Shown here piece by piece: positions 46,137 through 56,000 of a stretch of DNA of 64,000 nt. Position 1 is the stretch's first letter. Each line of letters begins with the position of its first letter. A program made the position numbers and the translations under genes. Source of the stretch: Caldilinea sp. CFX5 (GTDB lineage: Bacteria > Chloroflexota > Anaerolineae > Caldilineales > Caldilineaceae); NCBI GenBank assembly GCA_021405325.1, contig QWII01000044.1, positions 58,966-122,965 of the forward strand, in the 5' to 3' direction. Under the pieces are notes generated by a model, which saw only the letters and a program-made list of their open reading frames with translations, had not been told where the DNA came from and did no database searches.

Positions 46137-47543
46137 TTATGTTTTGAACAGATCATCTGCTGTATAAATGTGGATGCGACGGTCATTGACTACGCTTTCG
46201 GTCACGCTGTCCACTTCCCGTACAAAGAACGCATAGTGGACATCCCAGTAGGTGTCGCCATCCAGCCAGTGCAAACCGCGGTTGATGAGGCGATTGACCT
46301 CTTCGGTTGTCACCGTGGAGCGTTGCCACTTGGCTTCCCCAAAGATTACTCGCCGTTCGGCCCGATTGACCGCCACCACATCGATCTGCGTCTGGCGCGA
46401 CCACCAACTCCCAGCCTCTTCAATCCGCATAGGAATATCACCCCGCGCGGTGACTGTGTAGAGGTGGGCGCGGGCAATTTCTTCCCAAACCGGTGCAACA
46501 ATGGTAAACATCTGCTGGCGAATTTGATCCAACAGTTCGCGCTGCCCTTGCCCAATAGTCAAATAGTTGCGTTGCGGCAGCACCCACCGGTGCCAGAAAC
46601 GGAAGAAAGGATCGCGCAGATGATAGGTTCCCCACCGTTGCGCTTTCGGAATGCGTGATACCGGCTGACGGTGTTCCACCAGCCCCAACTCAACCAGCGT
46701 GGCTAAATACCAACCCGTCTTGTTGGCATCAAGTAGACCGGCTTGCGTCGTAATTTCGCTGCGCTGATGCGCGCCGTTGGCAATGGCCCCCAAAATCCGC
46801 AAGTAATGTTCAATATCGCCGCGCAACTCCTCGTGCAATTGCAGGCGTGGCTCATCAAAGAGCGAACCGGCGGGTGATAAAATATCTTGCTCAATATTGG
46901 TTAAGAGATCGGCTGTGCGGTCGATGCTGACAATATAATGGGGCATTCCCCCTAGCACGGCAAAGGTGTCGATCAACTCGGTTGGTGAGCGTTGTGGGAA
47001 AAAGGCGACGAGATCCCGCACCTGTAACGGTTGCAGTTCATAGGGCCAGGTGTGGCGACGATAGAGCGGCGCATCGGCTGCCAGCAGATGACGACGCATT
47101 ACACTCAGGCGGGAACCGGTCAGGATCAGATAGAGCTTGGTGTGCTGTAGCGCCAGATCCCAAACTTTCTGCAGAATGGTTGAAATGCCGGGTTCCATCT
47201 CGACCAGATAGGGGTATTCGTCAATGACCACGACCAACCGCTCGGTTTGCGCCAGCGCACCCATGACACGGAAGGCCGCTTCCCAATCTGGATAGGAAAA
47301 ATCAGCGGGGATGGCGTCGTCTGGTTGCGTAACCAGGGCTAGTTCACGCGAAAATTGTTTGAGCAGCGTGGCGCTATCAAGCCGCTGGGCAAAGAAAAAG
47401 GCGCGGCGCTTGTCCTTGCTCCACTCGTAAACCAGGGCCGATTTGCCGACGCGCCGCCGCCCATAAAGGACAGCAATTTCTGCCCCAGCGCGGCGGTAGC
47501 GTGTATCGAAATAGCTCAATTCGCGTGTGCGGTTTAAGAACAT
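46137..47543 (-). CDS. DUF234-type AAA ATPase, copy 2
   Basis: A 468-residue paralogue of the 39797 protein, alike over the entire length: NRTRELSYFDTRYRRAGAEI, Walker A VLYGRRRVGKSALV, Walker B RLVVVIDEYPYLV, LILTGSRLSVMRRHLLAADA, and the DUF234 end with QIDVVAVNRAERRVIFGEAK (D...ExK). GAGGG lies five bases before the ATG. Compared with copy 1 the divergence is substantial, so this is not a recent duplication. Copy 1 keeps FGEAR instead of FGEAK; Lys in the nuclease-like motif is thus present only here. Function unknown. Palindromes lie on its upstream side. Confidence 0.85.
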   Translation of the reverse strand: MFLNRTRELSYFDTRYRRAGAEIAVLYGRRRVGKSALVYEWSKDKRRAFFFAQRLDSATLLKQFSRELALVTQPDDAIPADFSYPDWEAAFRVMGALAQTERLVVVIDEYPYLVEMEPGISTILQKVWDLALQHTKLYLILTGSRLSVMRRHLLAADAPLYRRHTWPYELQPLQVRDLVAFFPQRSPTELIDTFAVLGGMPHYIVSIDRTADLLTNIEQDILSPAGSLFDEPRLQLHEELRGDIEHYLRILGAIANGAHQRSEITTQAGLLDANKTGWYLATLVELGLVEHRQPVSRIPKAQRWGTYHLRDPFFRFWHRWVLPQRNYLTIGQGQRELLDQIRQQMFTIVAPVWEEIARAHLYTVTARGDIPMRIEEAGSWWSRQTQIDVVAVNRAERRVIFGEAKWQRSTVTTEEVNRLINRGLHWLDGDTYWDVHYAFFVREVDSVTESVVNDRRIHIYTADDLFKT

Positions 47544-47666
47544 GCGTTGCCCTCGTTGGCAGCGCGCCTGGCGCCATAGTCACTGCACTGAAGATACGCT
47601 GATCGTACCATATCTGGCAGAAAGCGCAAAATTGTAGTTCCTACCATGCGTTTTCAAAAGCATCGA

Positions 47667-47747
47667 TAAAAACTATGGTTTTTACAAAGATAGGAAAGAA
47701 TACGAATCACCCCATAGAAAACAGTGCTTCTTCCTATCCGTGTAAAG
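47667..47747. repeat. Imperfect inverted repeat, GATAGGAA type
   Basis: TTACAAAGATAGGAAAGAA near 47679 is partly complementary to TTCTTCCTATCCGTGTAA near 47727. The arm sequences match those at 9445-9507 closely and 32539-32609 loosely. It is in a 358-base gap that holds only this and the next palindrome. Confidence 0.6.
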
Positions 47748-47778
47748 CTTAGCGCAGTTCTAGAGTGGCTCGTAGGTG

Positions 47779-47884
47779 CGGTTTGATGAACATTAGGTAA
47801 ATAAACCGGTAATCGTAGGTGCGGTTTGTAACCGCACTTGCTCCCTGGGAACCGTGCGGTTACAAACCGCACCTACGATTACCT
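47779..47884. repeat. Inverted copy of the 100-base palindrome at 44715-44818
   Basis: Reading the complement of 44715-44818 gives this sequence almost base for base, including TTGATGAACATTAGGTAAAT at one end and TTGCTCCCTGGGAACC in the loop. Differences are limited to the GTGCGGTT(ACA/TGT)AACCGCAC centres. It lies just after the stop of the deacetylase-like gene. Confidence 0.9.
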
Positions 47885-47901
47885 GTTGAGTCGGAAATCT
47901 G

Positions 47902-49191
47902 TTATTGTAATTCTACTGTGATCGTGCTGCGGCCCGCCGGTAGGTCGAACGCCAGGGTTGTTTCCTGCCCTTGTATAAGGTAAGCGCCCATTGTGAAGGC
48001 TGCTGCGGTAGAAACTTCGGGTAACTCCTGTCCATTGACCTGCACCCGTCGCAAGGGTGCAGCCACAGCGAGCGTGAAGTTTGGCGTCGGGAAATGGGTG
48101 TCGATCCCGAGCTGCCAGATGCCATCCCCCTGTGGCGCAACGGTGATGTCACTCAACTGGCGCGCCATCCAATAGCGACCAATCTCGGAGGTTTTCATCC
48201 AACGGGTTTTGACGCCGTCAGGGTCGTAGGCATCCAAACGACGTTTCACCGTCTTGAGTACCTCAAAACCAACCTCATCGCCGCCAAAGTAGAAGCCCGG
48301 CCAGTGGCTGACCAAAACACAGGGCAGTTCACGAGCCAGCACCAGGGGCAGACAACCGCCTTGCAGATCTTCGGTGATCATCAAGTTAGGGTCGCCGGCA
48401 TCGTAGCCAGTCCAGCCGCCAAACCAATCGTGGGTGCAACCGACAATGCTGGCGATGGCAATACCCTTGGCCTTGTCCACATGCCAGAGCGGCACATCCG
48501 GCCAGGCGTCGGGGGCATCGGCGACATGCAAGAAGTAGAAGGGGCGGGTGTCGCCATTCACAGTCATTGCCGCTGCCAACGCCGCTTTCGCATAGGCAGA
48601 TTCCTGTTTCATGCCAAAAGCGCCGGGGCTGGTGACGCCTTCACAAGGCAAACCGCTGTCGCGCACGATCTGCATGGCGGTGGTCACATACTCGGTCAAC
48701 GGCTCTACCGGCGGATCAACCCATTCAAACTGCTCCCACGCTTCGGTGAATTGCCAATGCTGCAGATCAACAACGTGGGTATGGGTGAGCATTTCACAGG
48801 TAATATCAAAGTTGGGACAGATGATCTCCCGCGTTGCCTTCATCCAGGCGTCAAATTCGTGACGGGGATAGCCGGGAAAACCCTGATCCAGTCGCGCCAC
48901 GCCGGCGGGGTAGGGCACCATGCTAAATTTGCCCTTGATGCCCTGCTCCCCACACCACTCGCCCCACTTTTGGGCAAAGGCGGCTGGGATGGTTTCGGGA
49001 ACAAGGTGGAGCCGATTGAGGTCGCCATCGCCCGGTCGCGGCGTTGTTCCCGGTCGATGGCGCGCCAGCCAGGCATGACGCTGCTTGATCCAGAAATGGT
49101 TGAGGTTGATGACCGGGCAGGAATCATCCACAATCAACGCCAATGGCGTCCGCAACAACGGGTTACAGACCCGCACCGTCAATGTTTCCAC
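47902..49191 (-). CDS. Deacetylase-like protein of unknown specificity
   Basis: A 429-residue protein with a GTG start at 49191, AAAGGAAAG six bases upstream. TPLALIVDDSCPVINLNHFW and GIKGKFSMVPYPAG resemble the first strands of the NodB/polysaccharide deacetylase (GH57/38-like) barrel, and EMLTHTHVVD could supply metal-binding histidines; SPGAFGM, VGCTHDWFGGW follow. The C-terminal 90 residues (LSDITVAPQGDGIWQLGID, APLRRVQVNGQE) are beta-rich and like a small jellyroll. No signal peptide is visible. I know similar proteins only as hypothetical, often near sugar metabolism. No neighbour helps. Confidence 0.5.
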   Translation of the reverse strand: METLTVRVCNPLLRTPLALIVDDSCPVINLNHFWIKQRHAWLARHRPGTTPRPGDGDLNRLHLVPETIPAAFAQKWGEWCGEQGIKGKFSMVPYPAGVARLDQGFPGYPRHEFDAWMKATREIICPNFDITCEMLTHTHVVDLQHWQFTEAWEQFEWVDPPVEPLTEYVTTAMQIVRDSGLPCEGVTSPGAFGMKQESAYAKAALAAAMTVNGDTRPFYFLHVADAPDAWPDVPLWHVDKAKGIAIASIVGCTHDWFGGWTGYDAGDPNLMITEDLQGGCLPLVLARELPCVLVSHWPGFYFGGDEVGFEVLKTVKRRLDAYDPDGVKTRWMKTSEIGRYWMARQLSDITVAPQGDGIWQLGIDTHFPTPNFTLAVAAPLRRVQVNGQELPEVSTAAAFTMGAYLIQGQETTLAFDLPAGRSTITVELQ

Positions 49192-49268
49192 AATTCTTTC
49201 CTTTTAGATTTGTTGCTCGAGGCTACTATTTCGTCAACCAAGTATAGGTAAGGGTAGTCATTCGGCCA

Positions 49269-49344
49269 ATATCACCGCGAATCATAGGATTAGCGAATCT
49301 TTTCTCCTGGTGTGATTCGCTAATCCTATAATTCGCGGTGATAT
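49269..49344. repeat. Palindrome, ATCACCGCGAAT family, copy 3
   Basis: Arms 49269-49299 and 49314-49344 pair at 30 of 31 bases, with a 14-base loop. The variable middle is TAGGA, again mirrored in the opposite arm. It lies between the deacetylase-like gene's start and the end of the SDR gene. Confidence 0.92.
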
Positions 49345-49404
49345 GTCTGGGCAGTCCCACAAGCCAATACCCTGTCCCCTTGTCACCCTGTCATCTTGTC
49401 ACAC

Positions 49405-50235
49405 TCACGCCGGCCATAGTTGCCGACCGCCATCCACCCGCAACACCTGCCCCGTGACATAGGACGATGCTGGCGTGACAAAAAACTCCACAGCCCGCGC
49501 AATCTCAAGCGAGTGACCATAGCGGTCGAGGGTGTTTTCAGCCGTGCGTTGGGTTTCATCAATGGCGCGGCTGGCAAGAAAACGGGGCGTCATCGTCGCG
49601 CCGGGGGCGACGACGTTGACATAAACATTGTAGGGCCGCAGTTGGGCGGCGAGGCAACGTGAATAGTGATGAACGGCGGCTTTGGCTGTCCCGTAGATCA
49701 CCCCGTGGTCGCGCCCGGCGGTGCCGCCGACGCTGCCGATATTGACAATCCAACCGACTTTGCGCGCCATCATCGCCGGCGCCACGGCGCGACAGCAGAG
49801 AATGCAGGTCATCAAGTTACGGTTGAGGACACTGTGGATGTCGGCCAGGTCGATAAAAATGGCGTCGTTGGAACGGGGCTTGCCGCCATTTTCCCCCATC
49901 GTTCCTTGCGCGCCGATGTCGCCGCCGGCGCAGTTGACCAGAATGTCGATTGGCCCCATCTGCTGCTCGATCTGCTGAACGAGGGTGCGCACCGTGCCGT
50001 CATCGCTCAGATCGCCGGTGACGGGGAGAACGGCGCGGCCATACTTTTGCCTGATCTCCTGGGCGACGGCGTCCAGTGAATCTGCTTCATTAAAGGCGCG
50101 GGTGGAATAAGGGGTGGTGCCGTGAATGGCGACCTGTGCGCCCAGGCTCGTCAAATAGTCGGCGATCACTCGCCCAATGCCGCGCGAGGAGCCGGTGACC
50201 CAGGCGATTTTGTCTTGTAATGGATAATGGTGCAT
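49405..50235 (-). CDS. Short-chain dehydrogenase/reductase
   Basis: A 276-residue classical SDR: WVTGSSRGIGRVIADYL (cofactor loop), LVNCAGGDIGAQGTMG (NAG motif as NCAG), GWIVNIGSVGGTAGRD (catalytic Ser) and VIYGTAKAAVHHYSR (Tyr-x3-Lys), ending YVTGQVLRVDGGRQLWPA. It uses NAD(P)H to oxidise or reduce a hydroxyl or keto group, probably of a sugar or an acyl intermediate. An insertion of about 20 residues (TMGENGGKPRSNDAIFIDLA) after NCAG is longer than usual. Stand-alone gene, no clear neighbour link. Confidence 0.9.
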   Translation of the reverse strand: MHHYPLQDKIAWVTGSSRGIGRVIADYLTSLGAQVAIHGTTPYSTRAFNEADSLDAVAQEIRQKYGRAVLPVTGDLSDDGTVRTLVQQIEQQMGPIDILVNCAGGDIGAQGTMGENGGKPRSNDAIFIDLADIHSVLNRNLMTCILCCRAVAPAMMARKVGWIVNIGSVGGTAGRDHGVIYGTAKAAVHHYSRCLAAQLRPYNVYVNVVAPGATMTPRFLASRAIDETQRTAENTLDRYGHSLEIARAVEFFVTPASSYVTGQVLRVDGGRQLWPA

Positions 50236-50350
50236 GAACGACCGCTCTTTTTGTTCTGTGGTGATGTTTTGCTTGCTTGTTGTCGCTTACATTATAACTG
50301 TCGTCTGCGACAAACTCAAGCGGGGAAAAGAGAGCAGCCGATGAAAATGC

Positions 50351-50418
50351 AACAGGGATTTCACCGATTTCACCGATTTTTCTATTCGTTAATCTGTATA
50401 ATCGGTGAAATCCCTGTT
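50351..50418. repeat. Hairpin after the phytase gene
   Basis: Arms 50351-50369 and 50400-50418 are perfect 19-base complements. It begins about 20 bases past the phytase stop (50438) on its downstream side; a T-run follows in the phytase direction only weakly (GATTTCACC...TTGCAT). It may terminate both phytase and divergent SDR-side transcription. Confidence 0.8.
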
Positions 50419-50437
50419 ATTTTCAGACCAGGACTAG

Positions 50438-53005
50438 CTACCGCTGTGGAATTGGGGCAATGCGCAAGGAGGGCCAACTGGCATAGGCAATCGCCTCCCA
50501 TGGCACCAGCTTGAAGTTCTGGTTGGCGCCGTCGTTAAAATCATCCTGCGCCACAAAGAGACCGAAGGGGAAGGCGGACCCCAGCGGCGTGCTGATCACA
50601 TCAATGCCATCGGTATGGGCGACCTTGTCAACGGTGGTGCTGGCTTCAATGGCAAAGGTGGTGACATAAGCGTTGTTACCGGCGCGTTCGTAGATCACAT
50701 ATTGATTGCTCCCCTGGCTCGACGCTAAGAGATAACCGTCGCCATTGCCGGCATCGTAGAGGGTCAACCCTTCAACATCGGCGGTCAAACGGCCGCCGCC
50801 ACCGACACTGTCGATCAAGGTGTGCTCTGTGCCGGCATCCGGTTCGGCGCCATATTTCCAAATGCCCACATCTTCCGAAGCAATGTAGAGGTGGCCCAAC
50901 GCATCATCGGCCACACACCCTTCCGTCTGGTAGCCGACGCTAAAGGCGCGCACCAACTTCGCATCGACGGCGCCGGCGCCATTGTCAAAAAGCTCCCACT
51001 GTTCAACATCCCCGCGCGTCTCGTCATTGATAATGACATAATAGTTGCCGCTGTGCGGGCTGTGATACATGCAGGCGCCGGCTTGCAGCGGCAAAGCAGA
51101 AATAAGGGGGCGGGCGGCGACCGGTTCCAGCAAGCGCGTCGTCGGGTTGATGCGATAGAGGGCGATGCTCCGATCCGCCGGGCTGCTGCCGGCCACCAGG
51201 GTGATCGATTGGCCGCCCAGGGGGAAACCATCGCGCAGATCGACATTGTTGACCTTGTGATCGGTGACATACTGGAGTTGGCGCCCCTGTAGATCGTAAA
51301 CCGCCAGCCCGCCGAGTTTATCCGTGCCGAGAATCGTACTCAAAGCCGGATCGGTGGGATGAACCCAGATGGCCGGGTCGTCGGCGGCGTCACCGCTGTT
51401 CGGCACCGGCGTCGTTTCCACCGTGGCCGGCGCGGTTGTCGCGGCCACGCTGTACTCCACATACAAGCGGGCGGCCGCTGTCGGCTCACCGTCATACGAT
51501 TCAGCCGTGCGGCGACCCGACCCTTTGATGATAAAGACCAGGGCATTGCCGTTTTTCCAATTGTCCCGTTGGACGATCTCTTGCACAATGGGCGCCAGGT
51601 TGGGCGTGTGATATTGGGCGTCAACCCAATACCACGGATCAATCTCCTGCCATGACACCTGGGCAGCGGTCAACGCGCGCCTGGAGATGTTATAACTGCT
51701 GGTGCTAAAAGGTGCGGCATTGCTGGCCGCTTCGCCATAGATGACCAGCGCCGTTGCCATCCCATCCGCCTCGTCGGCCTCGAACTCAATGGCGGCATAG
51801 CGGATGGTGGCGCCCCGCGGTATGGCAACCTGTTGGAAACGAATGCCCACCAACTGGTTGGTGTTGGCTTCGCGAATCAATTCCAAATCGGTGCTGGTGA
51901 TCTCACTCATATCACCGCTGGGAATGCGCTCTTCGGCATCATCGGCACTGTTGCGAACCTGGCGGGTAAAGCTCCAAACGCCACTGCTGCAGCCTGATTT
52001 GCATAGGGCAACCTCTACCACCTCGCCAAACAAGCCGGCCGCTTTGGCAACTTGCACCGGCGTTCCCGGTGTGCCGGCAAGCGGTAGAAAAACCGTATGC
52101 TCCGGGCGGTTGGGCTGGTCATTGCTAGCTGTCGCATACACTGACGCCAGATTGCTGTTGCTGAGGAAGAGATGAAGCGTCTCCGGGGCATCGGTCATGT
52201 CGGCGCTGGGCGCAAAGACAAAGCCCCCCGGCGCCGCCAGCGCCATTGACCAGAGGCTATGCGCCTGAATCAGTTGCCCGGTCGGCGTCAATTCCAGGAG
52301 GCGTTGATTGTGCCAATCGCCGATAAAGAGGTTGCCGCTCCGGGGATGCAGCGCCAGCCCACGCAACCCGCTTCCCAGGTGAGCAATGGGTACTTTGCTG
52401 ACGACCCCATTGCTCAGGCTGCCGCCGGCCAGACTGACCCGCACCACCTTCTCCGCCTTGCTATCCAACAGATAGAGGGTTTCCCCGCGCGCATCGATTG
52501 CCATGCCGGCAACCTGCTCGAGCCGCCAGGCCGCAATGCTACTCTGCACCAGCGAGCCGCCATCCAGTCGCTGATCGCCCCCCAGGCTGATCTGCGCGAT
52601 TTCTTGACGTGCATTGTTGAGCAGGAGCAGGCGCCGCCCCTGGTTGTCAAAGGTGAGATTGATGACGTCATCCACTGGGAAAGGCGCCTCGATCTGGCCG
52701 ATCCCTTCTTCAAGCGGGCTAATCGTTACAATCGTAGTTGTCGACATTGTCGGTTGGGCTTTGTTGATGAGGTAGAGATGGTTCAGGGCGGTGGCATAGG
52801 CCACCCCCTCGACATAGTCCACACCCCATTCGTTGGGATAAAGGCGCCGGATCTCTTTGGTCGTAGTCGAGGTTGGCGCCGGTGGCCGGGTGTCGGCCCA
52901 GGCCACGGCCGGCGTCAAAAGAAAGAAAAGCGCCAGCAAGAGGGGAAAGCGACGCAAACTTGCTCGTCTTCGTTTTATTGGCTTACGCCATCTGTCTGTG
53001 TTCAT
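50438..53005 (-). CDS. Secreted beta-propeller phytase with N-terminal propeller and DNRLRE-like domain
   Basis: An 855-residue exported protein, AAGGAAG eight bases before ATG. Residues 1-37 are a signal peptide (basic RRRASLRRF, LLLALFFLLTPAVAWA). Residues about 55-320 form an NHL/SMP-30-like propeller (VEGVAYATALNHLYLINKAQ, LFIGDWHNQRLLELTP), ending with the FAPSADMTDAPE block and TVFLPLAG. Residues about 335-522 are a DNRLRE-like sandwich (RNSADDAEERIPSGDM, VGIRFQQVAIPRGA). Residues about 530-855 are a beta-propeller phytase: DDPAIWVHPTDPALS, ILGTDKLGGLAVYDLQG, YQTEGCVADDALGHLYIASE, VEGLTLYDAG. Such phytases remove phosphate from phytate with Ca2+. It stands at the head of a locus of related giant proteins that share its first two domains. 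Confidence 0.9.
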   Translation of the reverse strand: MNTDRWRKPIKRRRASLRRFPLLLALFFLLTPAVAWADTRPPAPTSTTTKEIRRLYPNEWGVDYVEGVAYATALNHLYLINKAQPTMSTTTIVTISPLEEGIGQIEAPFPVDDVINLTFDNQGRRLLLLNNARQEIAQISLGGDQRLDGGSLVQSSIAAWRLEQVAGMAIDARGETLYLLDSKAEKVVRVSLAGGSLSNGVVSKVPIAHLGSGLRGLALHPRSGNLFIGDWHNQRLLELTPTGQLIQAHSLWSMALAAPGGFVFAPSADMTDAPETLHLFLSNSNLASVYATASNDQPNRPEHTVFLPLAGTPGTPVQVAKAAGLFGEVVEVALCKSGCSSGVWSFTRQVRNSADDAEERIPSGDMSEITSTDLELIREANTNQLVGIRFQQVAIPRGATIRYAAIEFEADEADGMATALVIYGEAASNAAPFSTSSYNISRRALTAAQVSWQEIDPWYWVDAQYHTPNLAPIVQEIVQRDNWKNGNALVFIIKGSGRRTAESYDGEPTAAARLYVEYSVAATTAPATVETTPVPNSGDAADDPAIWVHPTDPALSTILGTDKLGGLAVYDLQGRQLQYVTDHKVNNVDLRDGFPLGGQSITLVAGSSPADRSIALYRINPTTRLLEPVAARPLISALPLQAGACMYHSPHSGNYYVIINDETRGDVEQWELFDNGAGAVDAKLVRAFSVGYQTEGCVADDALGHLYIASEDVGIWKYGAEPDAGTEHTLIDSVGGGGRLTADVEGLTLYDAGNGDGYLLASSQGSNQYVIYERAGNNAYVTTFAIEASTTVDKVAHTDGIDVISTPLGSAFPFGLFVAQDDFNDGANQNFKLVPWEAIAYASWPSLRIAPIPQR

Positions 53006-53045
53006 CGTGTAACTTCCTTACTCTCTCGTTGAATTACAACTGCTT

Positions 53046-56000
53046 TTACGGCCCGATATAGCTCTGCCGACGCGCTTCATAGGCGTCGAAGTAGTAGGTT
53101 CCCCGAGTGCCGTTATCGATCCCCGACCCGGCGCCCAGGCGGATGAGATCAATGCGCCGGGTATCGTTGTCGATGCCGGTGACATTGGCCCGCTGCACGC
53201 CGTCAATCCAGAAGGTCAACCCGCCGTTATTGGCGCCGGCGGCGGTGGCGGCGCGCCAATCCACTTCGAGGGCATGAGGCGCATCGCTGATGGTGAACCA
53301 GCCGCTGCTGGTTGCCGATGTGCCGTCATCCAGGATCAACGCCCGCACTTGATAGACGCCGCCACTGAAACGGAACTCGATCTGGAGGACAACCGTGCCG
53401 GCTTCAGTGCGCCCGCTAAAGATCTGATGGCTATCGTTGGCCGCCATAGGGATGGTATTGGGATCGAAGTAGAAGCGCACCCGGTAGCGCGGCTCGGCGG
53501 TCGGCGCATCATCCACCACATAGATCGCAAAGTTGTCGTTAATCAGCGCTTGCAAGCCTTGCGCACCCGCCAGCGCGGCCGCGGGGCTGACGCTCAGATC
53601 GCCGCCGCCAGTGACGCTGCTCGACCAAGCGCTCAGATTCCCGGACTCAAAGCCATCGGCAAAGATGAGATCCGTCACTGTAATTTGCACATCGTCGTTG
53701 CTACCCCACGCCCCATCGGTGGCGCTCAGGCGCAGGATGTAGCTGCCGGGGGCGCTAAACGCGGCCGTTGTGTCCACGGCGTTGACATTGCCAAAGGTGA
53801 CCGTGCCGGGGCCGCTCACCTGGCTCCAGGCGGTCGTCAAACTGGGCGGGAGGGGTAAGCCGTCATCGCTGACCGTGCCATCGAGCGCGGCCTGGTTGGG
53901 CAGGGCCAGACTTTGGTCCGGCCCGGCGTTGACCAGCGGCGGCGTGTTGACGGTGATGGTCACTTCGTCAAAGGTGCTTAGCAGACCATCGTTGGCCGTC
54001 AGGCGGAGGAGATAGACGCCGGTTGAGGGGAACGTAGCCGTGGTATCGACGACATTGACATTGCCAAAGACAACGCCGGGCGGACCGCTCACCTGGCTCC
54101 ACGTCGTGACCAGGGCGGGGGGGGGCGGGACGCCATCATCGCTGGCCGCACCATCCAGAATGGCCTGGTTGCCCGCGGGAATCACCTGATCGGCCCCGGC
54201 GCTGACTACCGGCGCTTGATTCTCACTCACGGTGATGGTGATCTCATCAAAGGCGCTCAGGGCGCCGTCATTGGCTGTCAGGCGTAGAACGTAAACGCCG
54301 ACGGTGGGAAAGGCCGCTGTGGTATCCACCGCGTTGACATTGCCAAAGGTGACGGTTCCCGGCCCACTGACCTGACTCCAGGCAGTGATCAGGTTCGGCG
54401 GCGCCGGCAAGCCGTCATCGCCGACCGTGCCGTTGAGGGTGGCATTGGTGGAGAGGGTGATGGTCTGGTCCGGCCCGGCGTTGACCTGGGGCGCCTGGTT
54501 GGTCGTATACTCGATGTGGAGCAGGGCCGCGCCGCTGGGCCTGCCTTCCAAACTGCGGGCGATGCGTTGTCCGCTGCCGGTGATGAGGAAGGCCATAGCA
54601 TTGCCGCTGACCCAACCGGGGCGACTGACCAGCTCCTGGACGATGGCGGTCAGGCTGGGGGTGCGTTGATGGGGGCCGGCCTCCCCCACTATCGTCCAGG
54701 CCGGCGGTGACCAGGCGACGGCGGTCGTGGTGCGGGGGCGATCGGTGAGATTGCGCTTGACGGCAGCGAAAGGCGCCGCACTATCGACGGCCTCGCCTTG
54801 GATGGTGAACTGGGTGCTCTCGACATAGGCTTCATCCGCCTCGAACTGGATACGGGCGTTGACAATGACGGCGCCGACAGGAATGGCAAGATTGGGAAAG
54901 CGCAGCCCGATCATGAGATTGTTGATCGGGGTGACGCTGCCGGGGTCCAGCATCATGTCGAGATCAGCGCTGGTGATGGACACGCTGTTGTTGATATTCT
55001 CTTCGGCGTCATTGCTGCCGTCGATGATGCGTTGATCGATGGCAATGATGTTGCTGCTGCCGGTGACATTGATCGTGACATTGTCGCCGTTGAGCATGGC
55101 GCCATCAAAGGCGCTCAGCCGTAGCACATAGAGGCCGGGCAAGGTAAAGCTGGCGGTTGTATCGACGGCATTGGGGTTGCCAAAGGTGGCCGTGCCTGGC
55201 CCGCTGATTTGCGTCCACTCTGTAACCACCGTTCCCGGCGGGTTGGGCTGCCCGTCGTCGCTGACCGTGCCATCAAGCTGTATGCTGTTGGGCAGCACGA
55301 CCGCTTGGTCGGCGCCGGCATTGACCAGCGGCGGCGTGTTGAAGCCCGGCGGCAAGGGGTCGGGCGCCGTCATCTCATAGATCTTGCCGTCGATCAGGGT
55401 GGGGTCGCTGTTATTGTCTACCCCGCGATCGGCCACATAGTAGCGGCGGGCGCCGGAGCCGTCACTGGCCGGGGCATAGACCAACGCGGCCGGGTTTTCG
55501 GTGTCAGCCGCCGAGAGATTCATCGTGCGCAGCAAGAGGCCGTCGATTGTCGTCTCGATGATGGTGTTGGCCACGCCATTGCTGAGGATCACTAAGGTGC
55601 CGCTCTCGGTGATAAATTCGACGCCTTCCGGGTCCAACACACCATACTGCTCGACATCGAACTGGTTGAGCAGCGTACCACTCGTCGTGAATTGATAGAT
55701 TTCCATGTTCAGACCGTCGGCCACAAACAAGTGGTTGTTGACGGGGTCGAAGGCGAGACCTTCGGGATCCGCGCTGCCGGCCGGCAACGTAGCAAAGCTG
55801 GTCCAGGTATCATCGGTCGTGCCGACCAGCCCGTCAGCGCCCGGATTCAGCGTGTAGATCCGCCGGGTGTCGTCATCAGAGAAGAAGTAATGACCATTAT
55901 TCGGGTTCCAGGCCACGCCGGTCGGTTCATTGGTCATTGGGGTGACAGTGGGCGGAAGGAGGGAAAGGTTGGCCGTGCGTATGATACTGCCACCCAAGGT

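Noticed and set aside
50351..50418. Factor-independent terminator
   Set aside because: The hairpin is sound but is not followed by a real T-run on either strand, so I list it only as an inverted repeat.
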